From Paramacrobiotus metropolitanus (lineage: Eukaryota; Tardigrada; Eutardigrada; Parachela; Macrobiotidae): a DNA stretch of 64,000 bases. Below, in pieces: positions 30,302 through 42,092 of the stretch. The stretch is from contig NW_026570243.1 of the NCBI RefSeq assembly GCF_019649055.1, positions 1,178,001 through 1,242,000 on the forward strand. Reading direction: 5' to 3'. The first letter of the stretch is position 1; every line of letters begins with the position of its first letter. Under the pieces are notes generated by a model, which searched no databases, was not told where the DNA came from, and worked only from the letters and a program-made list of their open reading frames with translations. The translations under genes were made by a program, and so were the position numbers.

Positions 30302-31711
30302 AACTATCGGATGTGACGCACACAAGGGAATCGGGCTTACAAGAAATTATTTGTTAAATTTCGTGTAGACGATTTGCTCGAGCTCTGGTTTTCGTCATTT
30401 CCTGCGTACATGCATAAATAAATACTTGTGAGATCAGTAACATGGGTGGATATTTTAATAACACTTGAAATTTCAAATTGCTGGAAGCGTTTAAGCACCG
30501 AGATAATTATTTTTGCGCCTGTTCGCCCTTCACACGTGTACGCTGGCGCTGGTCGCAGATACCCCATAAATTACAAATCAGTTTCCATTCATTCATTCAG
30601 CTTCATGCGTAAGCACATCTTCCGGTGCGCTTAGCTTACAGCTAGTGTTCAGTTAACCATCCCGTCAATTAAAAGGTCATGTCTCCCGCCACACCTGTGT
30701 GTCGAACTGGATATTACATGTGCGGAAGCAGTTCAAGTTTCATTTTAAAGGATAGAGGTTAAGAGACTGAGAAATTCTGCTAGGTCAAAATAAACTAAGG
30801 GTGTAAAAATAACAAAGAGATTGACAAAGAATCTTCCCAGATTTTAGCGTACATTAAATAGCGGAACGTATAAAAATGAGAAAAGCAAAACAAACCACAA
30901 ATAAGAGTATCTGCCGTACTCGTATCATCAGTCGTATGGATGGCTGCAGTTTGGAATATGTCCATCAAAGAAAGTGCAGCAGTCATAGTTAAATTGTTTA
31001 CGCTCACTTTGTTGCCATTCGACCTCATCCGCTAATACGACAATTAAAATTACTGCGTTAACTTTACCTATTCGCCACGGTAGGACTGCTTTCGCTTTTC
31101 AGTGTTACCTCAACGTAGGTGTAAAAGATTACCGATGCGCCACAATATCATATTATGCAGATAACAGTTACCAATGGTACGTAGGACTAGGTCTGATCGG
31201 TACCAGGTAATTGAGCAAATGTCGTTGTAAAAATTTTGTGTAGAATGGTCATTAGACTGATAAACTGTAAATGTAGATTTGTAAATATGAAGTGCTGGTG
31301 TTAATTTAGAAATTTGCTCTCTGAAATTTACCGAATTATCTTGGCTGGTTCACATTACGCGCGCCGATGAGGTGCCCACATTATGGACTAACAAAGCGGT
31401 AAAGCTTTGTAAAAGTGTTCGTACTTTCAGTTTCAGCATTATTATACAATACGTGCATTGACCTACTATTCGCATAACTAAAATATTGGGCGTATTCCTG
31501 TTAAATCATGGCTTGTATGGACGACCTGAGGTATGCCCTCATCCGGGACAGCATTACATTGGTTCAGGTATTGCTTCCAAATATCTCACAGCTCAGCTGT
31601 AAATGTGTTACCTACAAATGCAAAAAATGAACAAGCTGCTCTTTGCATTTTAATGTTGTTCACTGGCTTACATTCTTTGGTAACGTGTGTATCGGGGTAT
31701 CGGTTCTGCAG
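30302..31711. other. spacer between GPCR1 and gene B
   Basis: AT-rich, with only short open frames on either strand. The first exon of gene B (signal peptide start) should lie near its right end. A candidate is ATG at 31654 (MLFTGLHSL), but it would need an intron of only 32 bp. Confidence 0.4.
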
Positions 31712-33406
31712 AGTTCTTTATTTCTACCAACCTACATATTATGGAGTATCCTACTATCCACAAATGCCAATGAATTGAATGAAGTGCGATCAAAGAACGA
31801 CATATTCTACCTGAAGAAACTGCTCCTGCTAAGGATGTACGACAGTACAACTGCCACGGGAGCACCGGTGCAAACCACGACTTTAATGACATCCGTTACA
31901 CCGGCTGAATTTTCTTCCGCGGTGGCTGCAACATCCGGGACATCGCTGGCTGATGAACTCTACAACATCGTGTTCACCGGCAACGGATCCATGGAGAGCG
32001 ATCTACGGCTAGCGATCAAGAATGCTGTGCCTAATTTGCAGGTTTTGCGAGAAAATACCACTGACCGGCTCAGCAAGCAGAGGGCACTCGTAGAGTTAGC
32101 CGTGCAGATGCAGCCGTTTATTAGACCGATTATGGCCAGCCATCCTAACCTTACGGCAAAGGTCACCGAGTTAGGCGACAATATGAACCGAACGGCACGC
32201 GGTAAGGTCATGTAGTGTATAACTGTATATGCATTTATTGTTAAATCAGCATGAGCCGATCCATTTTGTGAGAGCGGACCTAGTGCGAAAGGATTTTGTT
32301 ATAACTTTTTATTTGGGATTTGTTTTACAGATGGTGGTTACGGAGGCGGAGGCGGCTATGGTGGTGGTGGATGGGGTTGGGGCGGATGGGGATGGGGCTG
32401 GGGAGGAGGTGGTGGTGGAGGAGGCGGACATTGTTGCTGGGGTAAAGCAATGTCAAATTTCTTGTGATTATAAAAGCGGTGTCATATTATACAAACATAC
32501 TATACGTGAAACCACTGTCCAATGAACACTGAAGTTTCGGAAGATTTACGTAAATCAAACGCGAACGTGCATTTACTAGACACGCATTTAAAATTGAATG
32601 AAATCACAACCGGATTATAGAAGGGCTGCATTTTTAGGTGGCGGTGGATGGGGGGCAAGTATAAATTTTCCTTTTTGATTCTTCAAAGTAAGGATCAATT
32701 GAATATATTTTCAGCATGCAGTTTTAGTGAAAGGATGGGGAGGTGACGATGATGGGCTGGTAAGTTTTTGTTCTACGGGGCGATGATTCGCATATATTCT
32801 ATATAGTAAATTATATGGTTCGAATATTCGCATGTATTATTCTGTAGTTCGTTCTACTGTATTAAAGTGCACGTGAATCTGTATTTAGCTGCACATATTG
32901 TAGAAGTGCGAGTATCTCGTAAAGTAACAGTAGACAGCGGCATCCCATAATGCATAATATTTTGTGTGATTTGCGTTTTAGCTCAAATATCTTCTGGCTA
33001 AAGGATCCGGAAACGGCGGTAAGACGAAGTCACCTTGATACAGTTTTGCTCTTTTAATCACTTATTCTACTTTTCAGATGAGATAAACACATTGTTGCCG
33101 GTAAGTGTCATTTAAAGTTTTTAGAGACGATTTGACTTCTTCTAGTTCTTCATTTCTAAGTGCAGATGTAGGCAGTTCGTGCCGCGCGAATTACATGTAC
33201 GAGTACAGTTACTACGATCTTCGAAGCTTGGAAAACATAATATCCTGAACTCGATGAACTGATGTTTTTTTCTTTTTGCAGCTACTTTTCGGACTAATCG
33301 CGTTACTGATTATGAGTAAGTCACTTTCCTTACCCTAGAGAATATGGTTCACATGCTTGGAATAAAAAAACCCCTGTATTTCATCATTTCAGAGCTGCCC
33401 ACATAA
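31712..33406 (+). CDS. gene B: paralogue of gene A, Gly/Trp-block protein (5' end unresolved)
   Basis: Eight exons join in frame and match gene A in order, phase and ending: 31712-32201, 32331-32441, 32638-32658, 32722-32759, 32982-33018, 33078-33100, 33282-33315 and 33393-33406. They encode 255 residues plus a missing first exon. Shared blocks include LADELYNIVFTGN, DRLSKQRALVELAVQMQP, MNRTARG, GWGGDD.DGL, YLLAKG, NTLLP and the hydrophobic end LLFGLIALLIMKLPT. The Gly/Trp exon is longer than in gene A (about 36 residues, with repeated GWGWG ending HCCWG). I do not know the function. A secreted or tail-anchored structural protein is one possibility. Confidence 0.75.
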
Positions 33407-34661
33407 ATACAGCGGATGATAACGATTACGGGGCTATCAGACCTTCAGTTTCCGATGTTGACTATGGTATACTTGTATTTTTTATACGTACTTAATCTCT
33501 GCGAAGCAGTAAGAATGTGATTTGCCATTTTAACACAGCTGCTTTGTCATTTTGTGCGCTAATTGTTATCAGTTTACCAAAAATGTGTTTCCATGTTTAA
33601 TAAAAAACGTTTTGGTTCAAGGCGACAACGCTATGCAGAGCGTTCCATTAAGTACTGTAATTACAGTACATACATACAGTACGTTTGAAGTTTATAACGG
33701 TTGAAGATCCCTGGTACTTTGCACATCATTCTTTGTATTCTACACTAGTACATTTAGCGGTGTAATGGGATTGGTTAACTTTAGCCGACAAGTACAGCAT
33801 TAATTATAGCTCTCCTATAGATATTGATATTTTAACACAGCATTGACCGCAAGGCAAGTCACATTGCTTGATTACACATGAAAAGATCTTAAGGTTGTCA
33901 TATATATAGACTTAGATAATTGTCGACGACGCTGACCATGCATTCGTCACTAGGGATTCATATCTGCAACATCCCAAAAAGAATTAATCGCTCATTACCG
34001 GTAATATGTCATTCCCAGGTGAAGACATCCTCTTCAGTTAGGTGTACGCACCAGTAGGATTTTGAGCTACGATTTCTTTGAAAGCTAGTTTCTACGCCCT
34101 CGACAACTGCAATAGAAGTACATGTACCATGTGTATGTCATTCAGGCTACACAAGTGACGTCCGGTGTTTGCCATAGTGCTTTGGAAGAACAGCCCCAGA
34201 TTTTCTGGGAATCGTAATGTAGGCGGTAAAATTTTAACAAATATCAGTTACTGGAATTCTCAAATCTTGCATTATTAGAATAGATGGATAATGTACTTAC
34301 TGTACATGTGATACTTTAGTGTTTTTCCTGCACTTGGAATTCGCCACCCACGGACAAGCTGACACTATCGTGACCTAAGGGAATTATGAAGACCTGTAAT
34401 TGTAGATCATGCGAACATGCAGGCGTGCACTGGATAATGTATCATGCAAAGCCGGAATTTTTCCAGTGTAATCTCTAATTCCGGCTAACTTTGTTATCGC
34501 GACTCAGCGTCTTAAAAATTATTCAACAGCCTAAAAACTGGACTCTTGGATACTCAGTACACTGCAGTGTCTACGACAGTAATAATTAGTACAACATCAT
34601 TTAATTTCGATTTATTCTTGTCCACTCTCATCTGTATACAGTTATCTTTATAACTTTTGCT
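33407..34661. other. spacer between gene B and GPCR2
   Basis: About 1.25 kb of AT-rich DNA with no gene seen. AATAAA at 33599-33604 is a candidate poly(A) signal for gene B. The length is close to the gene A-GPCR1 spacer once the retroelement is removed (about 1.17 kb). Confidence 0.5.
33599..33604 (+). terminator. candidate poly(A) signal of gene B
   Basis: AATAAA about 190 bp after the stop codon of gene B. Confidence 0.4.
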
Positions 34662-35739
34662 ATGTCGCCATTCAAGAACATCTCAACCGTTGAAAATTTA
34701 ACATCAAAAGTGATTTTAAATGCGGCCATTGTGTATCCTTGGTTTACATTGTATGTACTGTGCGCATCCATCGCAACAATCTTGATGATAATGCTTATAC
34801 TCGTGATTTTGCGCAATGAAACCTTAAGGCACGGATCGGGATTGTTAATAGCCCATTTGTTGTTCGTCAATGTGATCATTTGCGGCTGCACACATCCGAT
34901 CTACATACTTGACCTTTTCGCCAAAGTGTCCAACCTAAACTTCCCGATGAAAATCAGCTGCACACCATTCATGTACATTCATCTCAGTTTCTTTCGAACC
35001 GAATGCTTTGCTTCGCTGGTAGTGGTGGCGAACCGATTTATCGCGGTTGTCTATCCTCATAACTATCATTGGCTGACGACAAAACCGGCCTTAATAAGTG
35101 CAGTAATTTTCAGTTGGGCTTGTGGATTTGCGGTATATATTCCGGCCTTATTCGGCTTCGGTCAGTTATTTGGGAAATTTCCACCGTTTTACAACTGTGG
35201 AGGTCAATCCAACGGTGATGGATGGTCACCAATTCTGGGAGTTGTTGGGACGTACATTCCTCTGGGTTTACAAGGGGCCTTATATTTAATTATTGCCTTA
35301 AAAGTGTTATGTTCACGGGAGACTGCGCAGACTCAACGAATGCAGAAGCGAATTGCCATCGCTAAAATGCTGTGCGGATCGTTTCTTTTTTACGCTTGTT
35401 GTTTCATACCAATGACGGTTGTGACGCTGTTCTTTCCCTATGTGATGTTGCGTCAGCCAGCTGTGATTGTCTGGCTGACGACGCTGCAGATACTAGGATA
35501 CAGTGGACACCCGGTGAGGGCCTTCAAGTGAATTACTAGCAGGCGATAAACAAAATTTTATCGTTTATTCTTTTTTGCAGATAATGTTTTTAATACTCAA
35601 TAAGGACTACAGGAAAGCTTGTCGGAACATTTTCTGTGTATCGCAAATCAACCCGCAAGAAATCAGTACGCGGTCGATAAGACAGACGAAAAGAAATTTA
35701 AAGGTCATACAGATGTCTCGCTCCCTCGGTTCAGCCTGA
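34662..35739 (+). CDS. GPCR2: divergent rhodopsin-like receptor, paralogue of GPCR1
   Basis: Exons 34662-35513 and 35581-35739 give 336 aa. It shares long stretches with GPCR1 (RHGSGLLIAHLLFVN, YIHLS.FRTECFASL, GKFPPFY.CG, QRMQKRI.IAKMLC, GYSGHP). TM3 ends VANRFIAVVYP (NRF for DRY) and TM7 gives HPIMF where NPxxY is expected, with the intron between P and I. Helix 8 reads LNKDYRKACRNIF, followed by a basic Ser/Thr-rich tail. The first ATG (MSPFKNIS) parallels MSTVKNIS of GPCR1. A 67-bp intron with a TTTTTTGCAG acceptor separates the exons. The ligand is unknown. Confidence 0.87.
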
Positions 35740-36941
35740 CAGCGTTGGGTAATATCTTGTACAAGGAAGAGAACCAGCCACGATACTAGGACCACGACAA
35801 CGGGTGCGAGCGCTTGTAAGTTGTAAAAGATTTTACAATCGAAATTCTAACAAGTTGAGTGCAGCCTGCAAGTGCAAATATGCCTATACTGCATTAGCGT
35901 GCAAAAATGGTGCAAAACTATGCAAAAGCTCCCGTACGATACAAAAACTACTAAGACCTTACATTTCTGGTGCTGACCTGCAGATCAACCAACACGGATT
36001 ATTCGGCAGGTCGCCCGGTGTCAGTATTACAGCGTGGATGATCCGGAGAAACCGTTTGACGGAAATTCGGAAAATTGAATGTTCATGGTGTGACAGTGTG
36101 CTAGTGCGCCCACACAAGCAGATCATGTTACGTCTGGACTGCAGGATTCAGAAAGAGCCCTTTCTACTTAAATATCTTCAGTATCTTCACTGACAGAGAT
36201 ATTCTACACTCTTTGCAATGTCAGTCCATTTTAATTTAAAGGATTGCGCATATTGATTTCAAAAGGGGTGTGCTGGAACTTGGAAAACGTAGCCGGTTTC
36301 ATCTGCTGCGTAATGCATATGATGCGGTGCGTCAACAAGTGTTCTGGATGTTGCTTTATATTTTCACTAAATTTTGCGCAACCATTTTTGTGTTTTCACA
36401 TAATCATATGTATTATCCAGGCATCCTCATTTACCGGAGTTGTGCGTAAGTTTCGCGCACCGGAGTAAGTTTATGCGTACCGGAGTTGTGCGTAAGTTTC
36501 GCGATAACCGTAAGACATGTCCTTTTCGATTTATTTTTTAAGAGTATACACGCATGCTACCAATGCAATGAAATGTTTTTTAGTGGTTAAGGGCCAAAAC
36601 GCGAGAGGCTGTGCGTCGGAAGTGTTTCTGGTCGTTCCTTTAAATTCTGTAGTCTGTAAACTCCGACGACCAAACCTTTAGCGCCGAGTTTCAAGTTCAA
36701 CCGTTACACCGGCATGCCGGCAAGTGAACAACGCATGACTCTTAATTTGTTGTAACAATGGTGAGAATAAAAATCCGAAACTCAAGAATGCAGTGTAGTA
36801 TGTACGAGTAAGAAGGCCAGCAGCGTAGTGATTTCCTCGGGGCAAATAGTAAAAATTTTTATCAAACTCTCCAAGCAAATGGTAATATATGTTATGACTT
36901 GCGAGACAAAGTTTAGCTCCAGTCAAATTTTTTTCTCCAGG
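35740..36941. other. intergenic with small direct repeat
   Basis: No well-supported gene. A plus frame at 35804-36193 (about 129 aa, Cys and Arg rich) has no ATG start or splice support that I trust. A 26-bp direct repeat that includes a GTAAGT occurs at 36432-36457 and 36478-36503. Confidence 0.4.
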
Positions 36942-37159
36942 AAAATTTACACGTGGCTGATCATCAGAGTCAACTGAAACGCCAAAGCGACCCATCCATT
37001 CAGTTTTCACCTTTCGGAAACCGTTACGTATCAGATTCTCCCAGCAAAGTTCAGCAGTTACCGGTAGCCACCAGATACTGCAACTGTACGAGCGAAAACC
37101 TGGTTCAGTTGTTCTGCATGTACAGATACTGGTGCGTTTGGGGTAAAACGTTATTGTAA
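36942..37159 (+). CDS. candidate 3'-terminal exon of a small Cys-rich secreted protein
   Basis: After a strong acceptor (AATTTTTTTCTCCAG) an open frame begins ENLHVADHQSQLKRQSDP and ends at TAA 37157-37159. The last 25 residues hold four Cys in the pattern C-x-C-x9-C-x5-C (RYCNC ... LFC ... YWC), preceded by FSPFGNRYVSDS. This looks like a small secreted peptide or cystine-stabilised domain. No upstream exon with a signal peptide was identified with confidence; a Cys-rich plus-strand frame at 36244-36468 is a possible source. It ends four bases before the start of the next gene. Confidence 0.35.
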
Positions 37160-37162
37160 AGA

Positions 37163-38569
37163 ATGTTGATTGACAATTGGGCTAAGCGCAAGCTGCACTT
37201 GGTGATTCTTCCTTCGCTTCTTTTGTGGCAACTGGCAGGTACGTATACGGTTGTTACGGTGTCATATATTACTCCAGCTTCGTCTTAGTATACTACTGCT
37301 CATATAATTATTTCTTGTATTTGTATATCATGCTGAGAACGAATTAATAAATTTGGTGCATACAATCATACAACCAGGACCGACTCTATATAGATATACT
37401 TCTTGAAGTACGTACTTCAGTATAGAGGTATGTATGAAGTCGGTGTTGATACGACGGAAATGTTATTTCGGCCTTTTAAGAGGGTTTCCAAGAAGATCCG
37501 CAGCCATTCAATTTCACTTTGAATTTCGACCTAAGTCCAATGACGCTGCGCGAATGTAATGCCCGGCCTGTGAATAACTGCGGACCAAAGTCGCTAGCTC
37601 TGTCAAACTGCCGCTACCTGCAGAAGTCTTCGCGCAGCCGACATAAAAGAGATGCTACAGGAGTGAATGCCTGGACGTCCGCCGTAGACAGATCGACTGC
37701 AGCGACGGGTAACTGGGTGTCATATTTGGTCAAAATGGGATTACTCAAGAATGCCAGCGGGGAAATTATAAACAGTCACGTTACCCTAGACTGCTGGAAT
37801 GTAGAGGCCGCTACCAAGCAGGTACGTAAACTATGATGAACTGACTGAGAATCTAGCGGTTTTGCGAGAAGAACGGTTTTTTGTGTGTGGACGACCAACG
37901 GATACACATCGCCAGATGTTGCAGGAATTTGTGAAACAAGTTTCGGCTATAAAAAAGCGTAGTCCCCTTCGAGCCGTGAAAGCCACCATTCAGAACGATG
38001 ACTTCTTCTCACCAGACACGATTGGTTTAATTGGACAACAAGTCGTTATTCTAGTATTGAGAAGCCAATCATCAAACATCACATCCAGAATACCCGCACT
38101 TGATATGATTAACCTTCTGGATTTGACCTTTAAGGATTGTATGGGGCTGTTGGTACTGAAAAAAAGCGATTTCACTCCATTGCGGAATGTTCGGATAATT
38201 CTCTTTCGGGGTGTGTCTGCAGTGGCTTCTGTAGAGCGCGATACGTTTACTGATTTGCCCGATCTGCAGTTTTTGGACATAGACGACAGCAACATTCCTG
38301 GTTATAATGATACCGAGCGCGTGAGCGCAATGACCAGGTTATACCGCGATCCGCAGAACGACTGGCTATGGGCATGGCTGGATTGCCATCCGAAAATGCC
38401 CGAGCGTTATGACATGGGGGAAGTATACAAACTGGGTAGTTTGTTCAATGCTCCACTGGAGAAACTCCGACTCACAGGTTACTTGTCTAAATGCCCCATG
38501 AAGGCACCAGTTGAAGAAGGCGAAACGATCACGATGTCATCAGAAGAAGAATCCTTTTCTTTCACCTAA
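37163..38569 (+). CDS. secreted leucine-rich-repeat-like protein
   Basis: Exon 1 (37163-37238) encodes MLIDNWAKRKLHLVILPSLL and QLAG, a clear signal peptide. Exon 2 (37481-37821) follows with LRECNARPVNNCGPKSL, a Cys-containing N-cap. The last exon ends at 38569 and holds leucine-rich segments (INLLDLTFKDCMGLLVL, LPDLQFLDIDDSNIPG) and a C-terminal cap with WLWAWLDCHP and YLSKCP. About 330-370 aa in total. The joint after 37821 is unsettled: either an intron of about 93-102 bp with acceptors at CGCCAG or TTGCAG, or a single-base error, since another frame (from about 37826) also reads smoothly into the exon. It is probably an extracellular recognition or matrix protein; I cannot name it. Confidence 0.65.
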
Positions 38570-39135
38570 ACCGTAAGACAGCCAACCGGATGTTGGATAT
38601 TACTAAAATGATGTTACACAGATTTTAGCAAAGATACAGATTGATAGCTAACTGTTTCAGTTAAATTTGCGATATCGGATATAATCGCATGAACATTTTC
38701 CATGTTAGCAGATCAAAAGTTAAACCGTTGACCAGTTAACGTTTTCATTATTTTTATGTGGACATTGTTTGGACACCTAAATCCGTTCCCGCTGCACTGT
38801 TTGTCAAATACACTTAATAGTCAATACTGTGCAGTATGCCATTAATATGCTCGATATCCAAAGCGCCGAAGCCCATAATACGAGTACAATCATCGTACAA
38901 TCATCGCAGTGTTCTTAGTTCTTACGTTAATGCAGAAACCGTATCTCACAATACGGTGCTCATTTTAACCGTTCAGCGCCGTATGTATTCCGGTGATTAC
39001 GTTTAAGTAACCTCTCCCATTCTCAGAAATTCACAGAAAAATATTTTTCACATATAAATTGTGACTATTTCAGATACTAGTGTCTTCGCAGCCTTAAACT
39101 TGTGCACTTTTAAGTGCGCGTATTTTGTGCGCTTG
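38570..39135. other. intergenic, convergent 3' ends
   Basis: Spacer between the 3' ends of the plus-strand LRR-like gene and the minus-strand GPCR3. No gene or repeat was seen. Confidence 0.4.
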
Positions 39136-40850
39136 TCATTGATGGGGAGGACAACATAACCTCGCTTTTCTGCGGTATTTGAACAAACTATTGATAGCAA
39201 CTTGAAACTTTGTCAAAGCCAAGTAGCACAGTATCGGATTCAGCCACGAGTTGGTGATGATGGCGAAGTTTTGAATAGCACAGAACGTCGTGTTCCAGTA
39301 TCCGCCAAAACCGACCATCAACCAGTAGACATGATTCGGTGTCCAGCACACGATCACAGCCACCATCAAGTACACGAGAAAACGGTTGTGTGTATTCGTA
39401 CATATCCGCATACAGGAGTTCTTCTCAAGGTTCAGTTGCTGCACCGTTAACGTCGAATGCAGCGAATCGGTTTCCGTCGCTGAGTGTCGTAATCTGCCGC
39501 TTTTCACCGGCACTTCTCGCTTAGACCGATTGGTCATGACCTTGAAGAGAATAAAAAAGCAGGCCAACAGCATTACCACTTCGGTGCCGGAGAAGCCGAT
39601 AATTTCCACTACAATGGAGTAACGCCACTGGAAGGAGACGTTTAAGACACAGTAGGCGTCTGTCTCGTCTGGACGGAGACGGCCGCGGATTAGTAAGGGT
39701 AAATGCAGGGCGTGCAGAAGACACCAGGTTCCGTAGATTAGTGTACGGGCTATTGGATATGAATGCTTTTCCCTGAAAAAGAAAACTATTGTATTTTTTA
39801 TTACATTTTCGACAGTTTGGCAGTTTCATCATAATACAGCAACTCCAAAGCGATTTTGCATGTGATCGATAGCACTGCGTGATAATCTTGAATGTTGCTT
39901 CCTAACGGCAAAATTGTATACTTACAAAATCAGCCTTATAATTATCATGTAACCGACTTAAAAAGACGATGTATGCAAAATTTAGCCGTTTTCAATAGGA
40001 ATTTTTATAATTGTACTTTTTCCACCGTTGTTATTTAAATTTAGTTAGTGCACCAGTTACAACGAAAGACGAAGCTGACCATAAGTTATTTGATATCAAC
40101 CTGAGCTGCGCCAGTATAACAGGTCATTTCGTAGCAAACGCTAGTTGAACTTAAGTGGTGGAAAATTAGATCGAAACAAAATAAGTAATCAAAGCTCTCC
40201 TATAAGCTTTTAAAAAGATTTGTAAAATCGTTTAAGGTTTTTCACAGCAATAATAACCTACCGACAAAATAAGTGAATACAGTACTGAAAACTTAGCTGT
40301 AGACTCTAGTATACCTGTAATGAATTGGAAACGTAACCGCCCATACTCGATTGAATGTCACCAGTAGATGCCCATAACGAATAGCCGAATTCAGAACATA
40401 ACTAGCGTACAGGTAGAACGAGCACAACTCAAAACTCAACGGCCAATACCCATACAAATTCCTCACAATATTCCATGGAGTACCGAGTAAACTGTACAGA
40501 ATCTCCGCCGCGGCCAAATTCGCGATGTAGGCGTTGAACGGCGAGCGCAACGATGCCTGCAAAATGTACACCGTCAGGATCAGGCCGTTTAAGACGATGG
40601 CCGCGGCACACGAGAACCCGGTGAACCATGTCAAAGTGCGCTCTAGACTCGTTGAGTTCTTCTCGGGATGCATGTGGTAGCTGAAATCAACGGGACTATC
40701 CGCATCAGTCTGATCCATACCCTCCATACTGTACGGGGAATAAACGAGCCTTGTCAAATGATGATGATGCTCGCCATTGGATAACGGTAAATGGATCTTC
40801 AATACTGTGAAATCGGATAGCGGATGTCGGCTGTATGGACGGTGTAACAT
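39136..40850 (-). CDS. GPCR3: canonical rhodopsin-like receptor
   Basis: Two exons (40315-40850 and 39136-39772) give about 390 aa from the ATG at 40850; a later ATG (MEGMDQTD) is also possible. TM1 has LNGLIL, TM2 is NAYIANLAAAEILYSLL, and TM3 ends with NRV where DRY is usual. Extracellular loop 2 has a Cys (DAYCVLNVSF) to pair with ELCSFY at TM3. TM6 has the CWTP switch and TM7 NSWLNPILCY, a full NPxxY. The C-tail ends with a basic, Cys-containing segment. The motifs fit an amine or peptide receptor, but I cannot assign a ligand. The 543-bp intron falls right after TM3, in the second intracellular loop. Confidence 0.85.
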
Positions 40851-42092
40851 GCCCGGTAGCGTGCAACGAAGTCTTACAATTGCACAGCTGCGGCATTTCT
40901 ATGGGATTGATATGCACTGATCCAGCGCAATCCCACATGATCCTGTTTATGAGAACAGCTGGATTTTGCGGGCCCGGTAGATCCATCAGCACTGGAACGT
41001 GGCAAAGTGGTTCGATGGGGGCGTGGCTGGACGCGTTCACCCACGTCAATCAATCGTGAAGAAAAAAACCGATATACTATATGATAATCAGCTTAATGAG
41101 CCCTACCAAGGATGATGTTGTTTAAATTACCCGGTCGAAATTGCCAGTGTTTGTGTCTTGGAAGAGGATTGCCAGTGTCTTCGGTTGGGCCGCATGTCGC
41201 AGTTTTTTTGACTAATCGCTCGTCGTTGGCATCCATTAAACGGCGATGCGCATATGCGACACTGGGCTGAACGTGACTGATTGGCTTAATGATGTTTGCC
41301 AGCTAAATCTGTCCGTGTAATCTTACAAGTACGATCATTACGCTCTTCCGGCATCGTGTCGAAAGGCGCGAACACGGCGAGAAGGCTATAAAAATGACGG
41401 GATTATTAGTGAAAAGGGTAAACGATCAAGTGTTGACTTACAAATCTAATCGATTTTACCATTTTAGGATGCTGAACACTTGAACTCTGGAAGTATGTAG
41501 ATGTGTACAGTAACTTGTAGCAGCAGTACATCCATCGCCATTGCGGCGTCGTAAACACTACTAAACGGTAAATGATTTTTATTGCTCACTATTTACTGAT
41601 TTCTTGAAAGAAAAAAAATTCCGGCTTTGCTGGAATCATAATTTCAGAAACAAAAAGTATGAAGTGAAAGTAAAACTCCTATCATTTCCTGGAGAAGGCT
41701 ACTTCGACTTGGCTTCCTGTTCTAATCTACAAATTTATTTAAAACCGAAGCTTCTTTAAAATGTAGCAGGTAATCATATACCGAGTATTGTCGAATTCTG
41801 TCAAGGCTGCAATTTTATACCGCCAAATTCCAGCAAGTGTGAAAAGTGTAAACGCAGAAAAATGACTAACTGTCTCGCAACTTCCGCTGATTTTACGATA
41901 TTCATTCAGTCAGAATTTGAAATGCAAATTTATCGTACACGTAATTTATAATTTTCACCGTGCACAGCAGTGGATGCTTTGACGCGGCGAAAAACCTGCC
42001 AAATTGTGCGCTTTCAGATAGACAGTGACAACAACACCGGTAATTAACAACAGTAGAAACTCAGCTATCCAACAACCCAACAAAGATTTCAT
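40851..42092. other. intergenic between GPCR3 and PIGN
   Basis: About 1.2 kb of AT-rich DNA without a supportable gene. A minus-strand TTTATT at 41577-41582 (AATAAA) could terminate PIGN, but it is 500 bp away. Confidence 0.4.

Noticed and set aside
31681-31711. First intron of gene B of only 32 bp, with ATG at 31654
   Set aside because: The phase and signal peptide would fit, but the intron is improbably short, so the first exon is left open.
37822-37849. A 28-bp intron in the LRR-like gene
   Set aside because: Acceptors giving introns of 93-102 bp, or a single-base error, explain the frame change equally well.
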